In this document: in pieces, positions 56,001 through 64,000 of the stretch
Layout of the letters: every line of letters starts with the position of its first letter
How positions within the stretch are numbered: position 1 is the stretch's first letter
Position numbers and translations under genes: made by a program
From: Spirometra erinaceieuropaei
Lineage: Eukaryota; Platyhelminthes; Cestoda; Diphyllobothriidea; Diphyllobothriidae
DNA length: 64,000 nucleotides
NCBI GenBank assembly: GCA_902702965.1
Contig: CACRXP010000015.1
Coordinates: 1 to 64,000 of the forward strand
Direction of reading: 5' to 3'
The notes under the pieces: model-generated
Told to the model about the DNA's origin: nothing
Database searches by the model: none
Seen by the model: only the letters and a program-made list of their open reading frames with translations

Positions 56001-58779
56001 CTTGCTTGGTATATGATTGTGTAAAGCGGAATTTCGGGTACCGATTGCAAATAACATTGTTTACGACCACATGCAAGGGTTTTCATTTGGGGTGCCAAAA
56101 ATGACCTGCTTTTGTTTGGAAAACTCAACGTTCATTCCCATATAGTTGTCTCCTGTGTCAAAAGCTCTGTTATTGAGCCAGGAAATCATGTCCTGTCGGT
56201 CTCGGCTGTGACTATGCAAAATTACATGTAAGTGGTGTTCAACGATGCGTCCCAATTGCAGGGTGAAATAGGGAAGTCCTTCGAGGCCCGCGTACCCGAC
56301 CGAATAGTGACAGACAAATTGTTGTCGTTAACGAAGACAAGTGTGACCCGAAGGGCAGTCTATGATTAATTTTACATTTCCTTTGACCAACTAAACCGAA
56401 GCTAAGGCTTTCCTAGTCCGGATGTGACAAGGCCAAATGGAGACTACGAAAATCCGCAAAGGACTGGTTTAGTTCCTCTGCCTTTTAATTTTGACGAATA
56501 AGCTTTTGGCATAAAAATGACCTAAAATCACCCTTTTGAGACTTAATTTAGGAGGACTTGCATCAGAAAATCAACTTTTCCAGTATAGTTATGTGTAATT
56601 TCGCTCGAAAGCATGTTCGGATTTAGTTTATACTGTTACAATTTCTCTGCAGTCAGAACCAGTGGAAATGTAGTCTTAGCCTACTGTGATATGAAGTCAA
56701 CTGACGAAACATTGCACTCCTTTTGACGCGATCCTTTATTAGGCAGCAATTGAAGCGTTAAAATAAAGCCTGCTACGCGATGGGTAATACAGTGCGACCA
56801 TTGAAATAGCCCTCGTCGGACAGCCTGAGTTGGCCACCGTGTGAGTGCCAAGTTAACAGCAAGTTTGATACTCCAAGAAATCAAGGGTACTGTCAGTAAG
56901 GGTCGACTCTAATATCCTGTAGTTCAGTCTAGAAACAAGCAGCCTCGCGAAAACATACATCATTTCGTAGAGTAGAAGTCTGAAACTTGTGGGACGTAAA
57001 ATAGTTCTCAGGCCCACATCCTTTTCTGTTAGACGCAAATTTAGTAGATTTACTATCCTCCGGAGTACTCTTGGTTTCACTTTGCTTTTATTAGGCAAAC
57101 CTCTTGACGGCGTTGAAGTTGAACGGGCCACTTGTTCTGAATCTGCCCCTAACAGCATAACGCTCATTCGCCCGTCTGCCAGTTACTACGGAAAAGTTGT
57201 TCTATTGTTGTATAAGAACTGACAGGCTAGGGACTGGCTTAGAGGATAAAAAAAGTCTGAGCTTGACGAGATGCCTGTGCGGGTACGGCATGTGAAGGAA
57301 ATGCGATGGGATAACATTAGGCAGGAAGGGGATGAGAAACATCCATTGGCAACGCAGTGGTGGCATTTGTGTGAGCTTGCTTGCATTGATGGAGATCTGT
57401 GCAAAAAACAAGTGCTATGCGCTAGTCTGCGCTCCCTGGGTAAAGACACAAGTGAACATTTGGTTTAACAAGTTGGGTGGAGTGAACCGGTGCGTACTAG
57501 TCTTGAGACAGTCGTCCGCGTTCACGTTCTTTGCTTCCAGCCATGTTGGGAGAACGCGAGTGGATATAGATGATGCGCGTGTTTGAAGGAAAGAAACGTC
57601 ACAAACGCTTCATGCTGCTCATTTCACCTGCTACGAGTACTTTGTCATCCTGAACCGGCACAGTATACCGACAAGACTAATCCCTATTCGAGTGAACATT
57701 CCTCTCAGTGAGTCGGTCCGGTTGATCTGGCTTTATCGAATGAGAAAATACAACTGGAAGATGACTTCTTGGGAGACCAGTGTGTCAGTGAGTTGTCAGT
57801 ACGTTCGCTTTTAAGTATATTCTTAGAGATCAGTCAAGAGGGAAACTATTCAAGTCTTCATCCATAAATGCAAGCAACTTAAAAGCGGCAGAAATCTTTG
57901 GTAACTAGAGTGTCGTCATGTGAAGTACGATGCAATTGCAACAACAGAATCAATCGGTGGAGAGTGAATGTGGGCTGTTTGTCTCTTTTGAGCTCCGGCG
58001 ATCGGATTTAAAGTAGCTAACAACATTCCTATTCGAATGATTTCAGAAGAGAACCGCAAAATCGGTAGCCCATTCTGCTGCCAGTAACCTCACCCGAGTA
58101 AGAGAGTAGTCTTTCTGCGGGCACACCAAGTGGGAAGCAAGTGCACGCTGTGAGGTACAGGTCGTTATGATCTTACCGTTACACTTTTAGGACTTAACTG
58201 GGCCAAGGCAGTTTTATTCATATCTTCCGTTGGCAAGATGTTGGGGCACGGAAATAGAAAAGCTTGTGTCAAATTCTCGGAAGGATCCTCATTCCCGCGT
58301 CCTCACCCTAATTTCCATGGAATTCGGCGCAAGGCCATCCGTTTGACGAGGAGTTCTTATTCCCCTGTCCTGCGGGGATGCTTTGTTGAAATATGGATAA
58401 ATTATATCGACTCCCTGGTAGATTCCTTCCTAGTGCATCGATTGCTGAAGTGAGGACATTAAAAAATGCAATCAAATCCTTTCAACAAACATGAGTTTGG
58501 AGAATCTTTAAAAAATCCACCTGGCTGTAAGGTCCAAACTGATCGCCTAGTCAACTATAGATCGCATTTTCGGTTGTCTCTAGCTTTTTAGTCTCCCCAG
58601 CTAGCGTGGTGCAAATCATTCGGAAGAGGGCTTTATAAGCTCAATACGGAAGTTGATATGAATAGTTGAAACGAAAATCATCATCTCCAGTGGGATAACC
58701 GCGTAAGGCTCGTTACCTATCAACAGACAGCCAGCAGTCTAATCATGCTGCATGGTTTACTACACTGGAGACCCAGATG
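56001..58779. other. no recognised feature
   Basis: A 104-codon minus frame (56,853-57,167) and an overlapping plus frame (56,989-57,222) have no recognised motif. No repeats or RNA genes seen. Confidence 0.4.
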
Positions 58780-58784
58780 TTAGT

Positions 58785-58895
58785 TAAAAGTCCGCCTACG
58801 TGCTTCACTGATATTCTGGCGTCGAGTGACACAGCTGCGAGTGGTTCGGCTCATAAGTGTCCCCTCGCCCAGCGTCCTCCGGCCTCAGTGTCGAA
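58785..58895 (+). repeat. short dispersed repeat shared with 13.45 kb
   Basis: Counterpart of the block at 13,450-13,565: same order of CCTACGTGCTTC, CTGATATTCTGGCG, GTGACACAGCTGCG and GGCTCATAAG. Here no family B copy follows, so the two repeats are separable. Confidence 0.4.
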
Positions 58896-58900
58896 ATTTC

Positions 58901-60018
58901 GATTTCCTAAGGTGTTCAGATATTAATGCGTTAACTTTATGCAAATCACTCTGTTTACTGACAGTTATTCGTGACGCCGTCTTCTGATTACTCCTGCAAG
59001 CCCTTAAAGAAAACAAAATGTTCACGTCGACCGGTCACGTCAGAAGCGTGCGTTCATCCCATTTCGTGTATTTTCTCTTCTGCGCATTTTATAAGTTGAT
59101 TTTCCATCACTTTGTTGTTATCAGCCTCGGAAGCGTTTATGTCGTTTAATCGCACTTATGCACCTGAGAGGTATGGCGTGCTGCAAAACTTCTGTTTGTC
59201 AGACTGAGATTTCTATTGACCGCACAAAACTGTATCCGCATAGATAACCAGCAGTAAACGTGACGCTTCCCAGGGCTCAATCGCCTCTTCGGTTGCTGAC
59301 GTATGGTGATGGTGTTTTGTGAAGACTTTCAGTGAACTTTCAGTTCCACTTAACGTGACAAAGAAGTGACTCCTGATTTATCTGATGGAAGTCTGTCTGG
59401 CAACCAGACGTTTCCATTTTTTCTTTAGAACTTGTTATCTGATTAACCGGACGAATTGAAATATTCACAAAATGGGTCAATTTCTCCGGACGACTCCCTT
59501 TGTAAAAACGCTGCGTCCCGGCTACTTCAGAGACCTTGCCAGTTTAATTACAAGCTACTATTGCTCCCCGTTTTTAGTTGTGAAAGTCGACAAATGTGTC
59601 TGTATAAAGCCAGGAAAGAGTTAGACTTATTCAACAGGTTATTTAGAGACGTAGGGAACGCACACTGAACCGCCCACATAATGCTCAACTTGAACAGCTT
59701 ATAGTCTCACACACAAGTTTCGTTTAACTTCCACCTGAAAAGGAAGTCGGCGTTTCGTCAAGTGGTTGAAATGTTAACAATGCATTTCCTCTATGTTTTT
59801 GCAGACTTGGCTTTATAATCCGGTCCAAATTTAAAAACACATATTTTGCAACAGGTTAAGGAAAACGTGAACAGAAAACCAAGATGGTGGGCATCAGGAC
59901 TTTGCCTGTTTCATATCACATGTTGAATTTACCCGGTATGCTGTTTGGGATGTTAAAACAAATTACATCTAGACCTAAGCGTGGTTTCTTTTGAAATTAA
60001 AAAGAATCTAGGCAGAAT
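58901..60018. other. no recognised feature
   Basis: Only short frames; no structure noticed. Confidence 0.4.
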
Positions 60019-60237
60019 GTTATTACCGACAAAGACAAGGGAGACTGGAATGGCTATTTCTAGCTTATTAGCCGTCGTCAGCCAGCCATACCCAAGCCCG
60101 AAGTGTGGAACACCCGAGCCTCGAACTCGCGACCTGTTGGTTTAGAAGTCCACGGCTCTACCCACCGGGCCACGAGCCCGTTGCCCTGTCGGTTTTCGAT
60201 CGGGAATATACAATGGTAAGGGGGCGCTCACCGATCG
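60019..60237 (-). mobile_element. tRNA-related SINE, copy 4 (best preserved)
   Basis: On the minus strand: lead-in CGATCGGTGAGCGCCCCC...TATTCCCGATCGAAAACC, GACAGGGCAAC; then GGGCTCGTGGCCCGGTGGG, an A-box-like segment, and GTAGAGC; GGACTTCTAAACC, reminiscent of a tRNA-Arg(TCT) anticodon arm; GCGAGTTCGAGGCTCGG as B box; then a linker and the tail CCATTCCAGTCTCCC, TTGTCTTTGTCGGTAAT. Copies at 15.6, 15.8 and 31.4 kb share the lead-in, head and tail to varying degrees. The tRNA-Arg origin is an inference from a short match. No target-site duplication is evident. Confidence 0.75.
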
Positions 60238-61942
60238 TTCATACGGAACTTTACGAAGCCCTCAATATTTTCCCGACTTTTCTGAAGAAGGCTCGAAATG
60301 AGAAACGATATAGGCCTTAGAAAGGAAAAAGAATGCAAAACCACTTGCTGGATAATTGCGCAGACTGTTGTGGAAACTTAAAAACGCTCCTGAACAATTT
60401 AGCGGAAAGGAATGCTGTTTTTAAAGCTTCATTCACTCGCACAATAATTGTGTAACCTGGTTAGATATTGACCAAAGTAATTGAAAGAACACATCTGTAG
60501 TTAGGGTTGCAGGACCTCTGAGATTAGATTCACGATACGACTACAAAAAAGAGTTTGAACAAATTTGAAAGGCGAGTCAATGAATTAATACGAGGTCATC
60601 AAAGTAAATTATATTAGTAAATCCCTGTGTTTTTCAAATTAGGGTCTTGTAATTCACATGCGATCGATTTCATTCCATCCGTGTACTGCTGGAAAATGGG
60701 GGTAATTCATGTATTCCTCTCTATATTGTACATATGCACCTCCAAGGTAACCACGTCCCAGTTGAACTACGACCTCAAAGTTCCTTTTTTACGTGTAGTT
60801 TTGAGCACGGAAATCAACCTTCGAACTCTTGTTTTTTCACTCCTCGTGCCGCAACACCCCAGCGCGCGACCTAGTTTCAAGACCTACTAGCACGCTTGTC
60901 AAATTTCCGACGGAGTAACTACCTTTGCAAACATCAACGGACGGCCAACTGAGTAAACTCGCAAAGCAAAAAATCAGACGCGCACGTTGTCATGGTGATA
61001 AGGGGACGGAGAGCTGAGTTCTGCCTTCGCTCCTCCCGCCCCACTTACTAGCCGTGCGGAAACCCGGGGCTGGAAGTGTTCGTATGCAAAGTCGAGCTCC
61101 TGAGATTGGATTTTAAAACATGAGACGGCCACCTGTTTACAAAGATGTTGAGATAGTTCGCTGCATGTTTGCGTAGCCAGTGCTGGATACGGGGGTGAGG
61201 TAAAAACATCTGTGACCACGTTTTTACGCAAACAGCAGCCATTCGAATTCAGATATCTGCGTCTGTTCTCAAAACGTACCCTTCATAATGTAGTTAAAGA
61301 ATAAAACAATATTTTACCAATTATGCCTACAAAACAGAATAGAAGTTTCGAAGTTGTTAAGGAAGTGTTCGCTTCGCATGGAAAGTTCCAACTTGCCTAG
61401 CACACTACCGTACGGAAAAACGTTACCTAAACAACTGACTGATTATCCACTGCACCTTAAAAATGGTTTCCGAAAATTTCCACAGCGGTGCACATTTTGC
61501 TGTAGGATGTTTCAGTTAAGAGCACTAACCAATTTTATTATGCGACACCAATACATGGTCGAGGCCTACCCTGCATTGTTGCACATTCCTAAGAGCTGAA
61601 GACTGCTTATAATAATTTATACAGGAGCGCCACTTTATGTGCTCTATTATACTGCTGCTAGAAGATATTGAATGAAAATCTTAAAAAATTGCAATTAATT
61701 CAGATTTATTTTCCGGCTCTGTAGTGGAATCATGAAATTGAAGTGTGAATACAGGTCTGGACATCGTTCATACTTCTCCTAGAAGATATGGCTACATGAA
61801 AGCAGCATGCGGCAGATGAATTGCTTATAAAGCCATCTTGTCGATGAACGTAACTCATCCTAGCATAGAAGGTGGAGGACGCGTAGTACTTTGCTTCCAT
61901 TTTACCGGGTGTTATTAGATAAGACTTGTCTGGGAATAGTTA
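60238..61942. other. no recognised feature
   Basis: Frames up to 87 codons (60,627-60,890, plus) have hydrophobic N-termini but no recognised domain. Confidence 0.4.
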
Positions 61943-62533
61943 TTAAACAATAAACATCCTGCGCTGTATGAATGAGATTGGGCTCGCGTTTTTTTGCACA
62001 TGTAGGCTAGTCAAGCAACCTTTCATGTTAGATAAAGCAGCAACTGCAAAGTCATGTAGTGTACACCGACCGTCAAATCCCGCCGCGTGCTTAAAGCAGG
62101 ATGAAACGCTTCGAAGAAACTGCAATTGGAGTAAGGCACAGAGCGTAGGGATACGAGTAAAAAGAAAGAAATAAATATTTATATAGCTGGCAGGCAGCTT
62201 ATCCATATCTTGAGACATAACACCTAGCAAAAATCGAATGCTTGGCGGGCTGAGTCGGTTTAGCGATATTCCTTCCCTGGTCATGTAAGATCTTGCTTCA
62301 CATATTCTTCTCAAATAAAAATAAGTATGGTTTTTACACGATTGGCCTGCCCCAGGTAAGGCATCTCGATCTGGGCTGCAAAACAATGAAAATCGAGTCA
62401 CTGGTAATAGCTGATGAGCATACGCTGTTTTTATCTGCTTTGAAATGTTTTTAGAAGTCGAAAGACTTAAAGCAGATATTATCTGAAATTTGTTCGCACG
62501 CAATCGAGGGAGGGGGCAATACTGTGGGCTCAA
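61943..62533 (-). CDS. hypothetical 196-residue frame (longest in the window)
   Basis: An uninterrupted ATG-to-stop frame. The peptide is rich in S, L, R and C, has a hydrophobic stretch (SYINIYFFLFTRIPTLCALL) and ends QRRMFIV. I recognise no family, catalytic motif or TE domain. In AT-rich DNA with about 6 percent stop codons, a frame this long is expected only rarely by chance in 64 kb, so it is the best candidate for a host exon or an unrecognised TE ORF. Against this, there is no splice-site or promoter support, and the next 500 bp on the other strand also contains a 168-codon frame. Confidence 0.22.
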   Translation of the reverse strand: MSPQYCPLPRLRANKFQIISALSLSTSKNISKQIKTAYAHQLLPVTRFSLFCSPDRDALPGAGQSCKNHTYFYLRRICEARSYMTREGISLNRLSPPSIRFLLGVMSQDMDKLPASYINIYFFLFTRIPTLCALLQLQFLRSVSSCFKHAAGFDGRCTLHDFAVAALSNMKGCLTSLHVQKNASPISFIQRRMFIV

Positions 62534-62860
62534 AACAAATAATAGCGATCCATTTTGGTCCGAATTCCCTACCTCCTGATGATCGGGTCCAAGATCAGGC
62601 TAAATGTCATTGGTCTCATATTCTTAGCAGGAGAAAACTGTATGGTGGGCGATCCTCAACAAAACAGGTTGTTTCACACGTTTTGGATGACCATTCCTCT
62701 ACAGAAGGGTTTAAGGACAACTAGATACAAGCCGAGCGATCCACGGTCAGCGGAGATATATGCAAGTATGAACCTTTCCCTGATGGAGGTTAAAACATTC
62801 CGGTTTAAAAAATGGCGCACTGCCAGTTTTTTTGGAGAAGACTCTATATCACCCTTTTAC
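62520..62860 (+). repeat. possible family A fragment, copy 4
   Basis: GATGATCGGGTCCAAGATCAGG (about 62,577) resembles GACGATCGGGTGAAAGCACTG at 33,207. A later segment around TCCCTGATGGAGGTTAAAAC (62,779) resembles TCCCCATCGGTGAAATCAAG at 33,449, in the same order and near-equal spacing. The protein reading PSDPRSAEIY...LSLMEVK parallels RPSDKRP...VPVCEIK at 5.36 kb. Short matches, so tentative. Confidence 0.3.
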
Positions 62861-63061
62861 CTGTTGCTTTTCGTAAGACAAATGCCCAGGTTTTACATTA
62901 GCCTAAATGAGCGTCCACTCAAAGTGCACTCACTAATAGAACATCAAAAATCCAGAGCGGACGGCGGAGGAAAATATTGTATGAAAAAGACGCCACAGAA
63001 TCTAATTAACTTAATGCTGAGACCTGAAGTTAAGTCGCGCTGCTTTAATAACCTTGTATAA
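62555..63061 (+). CDS. hypothetical 168-residue frame, possibly family A-derived
   Basis: Uninterrupted frame overlapping the tentative family A fragment. Residues about 58-76 (KPSDPRSAEIY...LMEVK) are the part that echoes the other family A copies. The C-terminal half is basic (EHQKSRADGGGKYC, RPEVKSRC). I recognise no domain. If family A once encoded a protein, this would be its longest surviving piece; otherwise it is a chance frame. Confidence 0.18.
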   Translation: MVRIPYLLMIGSKIRLNVIGLIFLAGENCMVGDPQQNRLFHTFWMTIPLQKGLRTTRYKPSDPRSAEIYASMNLSLMEVKTFRFKKWRTASFFGEDSISPFYLLLFVRQMPRFYISLNERPLKVHSLIEHQKSRADGGGKYCMKKTPQNLINLMLRPEVKSRCFNNLV

Positions 63062-64000
63062 CCTTGCGTAATGACGTTACAGATAAGTGGCGTACGTGAA
63101 TTGTCAATTAGTCAACTGCTAGGAAAGGAGACATCTATTTTTTGTGAAACTATTTCTTCTATCCCCTCCCGATTATCGTTCTATTTCCATTCTTTGCGCT
63201 GAAGTGTTTTGGCCACTGGTATAGGATTCGCTGACTTACAGAGCACATTTTCCTAAAGATGATATCAAGTCCGTATATTTTAAACTGCTCTATAGAAAGG
63301 GCTCAAAAAGTAATAAATGGGCGTTAACATATGGTACTGTGTGCTACGGATGTCTCGCTCTTTATGCAGCAAAATATATCCCAACTACTTGAGTACTCTT
63401 GAGCGGTGCTTTTGAGGTGGCTGAGTGGCATTTTGCACTAGAGGAGCTAACTCTGCAGCAAGTCAGGACAAATGTGTCTTCTCTGTTTAGGTAACCTGAA
63501 CACAGCAGATTACAACCCACGTCCACAAACTGTCTTTACGCTCGAGTTTTTGCGCTTATTCACTACCTAGAAAGGCATGTTTTTGATTTATTTTTTACAG
63601 GGCAGGACATTTTCTGTGATTCACTGCCTGGATCTAGAGGAAAGATTAATAGAACGCATGCTGGGATGCTTAAGGACAATATTTGTGAAAGAAAAAAGAA
63701 AGTGACGAATCTATAAATTTTATTATCGTCTGCCAAAATTTTCCGGAAATTCAGTCAAACATTAGCATCTAAATGAGCGCGAATTGTGCCTTGCTTGACC
63801 CCAAACATCGATGTCTGGATCAGACCTTCTGCAACAATATGTGATCCCAGAGCTGACAAGCCCTGTCCTCATATACATCTCAAGGAATAAAAGCAGGCAT
63901 GTTAATTCGGCAGCCGCTCTGTGCGAACGATCATAATTCCAGCCATCCTTTATAGCCTGCAGTTTCTCCCACGCTCTCGGCTAGATCTTAGGTTAAACAT
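63062..64000. other. no recognised feature
   Basis: The last kilobase has no frame of 60 codons or more, no repeat match and no RNA box. Confidence 0.5.

Noticed and set aside
1..64000. CRISPR arrays, bacterial operons, prophage
   Set aside because: No regularly spaced repeats, no Shine-Dalgarno-led gene clusters and no long intact frames; the content is that of a eukaryotic repeat-rich genome.

Overview
The window looks like repeat-dense, gene-poor nuclear DNA from a flatworm, most likely a diphyllobothriid-type tapeworm (Schistocephalus / Spirometra / Dibothriocephalus group). That assignment is an inference. It rests on a decayed LINE at about 19.95-23.12 kb whose RT and C-terminal zinc-finger reading resembles a retroelement I recall from those genomes, on Penelope-like GIY-YIG fragments, and on TTAGGG-like interstitial repeats. 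There is no prokaryotic signature: no operons, no ribosome-binding sites and no long intact coding frames. No host gene could be supported. The longest uninterrupted frames reach only 164-196 codons and are unrecognised.

Almost everything identifiable is a mobile element or its debris. Class I: Penelope-like element (PLE) C-terminal remnants at 1-368 (+) and about 37.49-38.01 kb (-); a LINE remnant at 19.95-23.12 kb (+); tRNA-derived SINEs at 15.6-16.0, 31.4, 48.8 and 60.0 kb. Class II: seven full-length or near full-length copies and two fragments of a family of about 1-kb inverted-repeat elements, with CAGT...ACTG ends flanked by TA (Tc1/mariner-like), long palindromic arms and a conserved central spacer. 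They lie at 0.72-1.70, 8.18-9.15, 25.6-26.5, 26.9-28.3, 43.6-44.6, 48.2-49.3, about 50.8-51.15 and 55.0-56.0 kb. Two of these copies carry nested insertions: a 417-bp element with perfect 27-bp inverted ends enclosing telomere-like repeats, and a tRNA-SINE bounded by 13-bp target-site duplications.

Unnamed repeats are also visible: a roughly 1.3-kb family (here 'family A') at 4.3-5.56, 29.2-30.4, 32.2-33.5 and perhaps 62.5-62.9 kb; a 160-270 bp family (here 'family B') at 10.2, 13.75, 31.6 and 47.85 kb; smaller palindromes at 2.0, 19.4 and 33.9 kb; degenerate telomere-like tracts at 5.6, 24.0, 27.3, 28.6 and 39.3 kb; and a perfect 100-bp tandem duplication at 30.9 kb. A hammerhead-ribozyme-like core of the PLE-associated, stem-III-less type sits on the minus strand at about 12.73-12.77 kb.

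Three runs of N (22,392-22,438; 35,335-35,530; 49,513-49,811) are assembly gaps, so nearby frames are unreliable. Family relationships were judged by eye, not by alignment, and most repeat boundaries are approximate unless TA or TSD ends are given.
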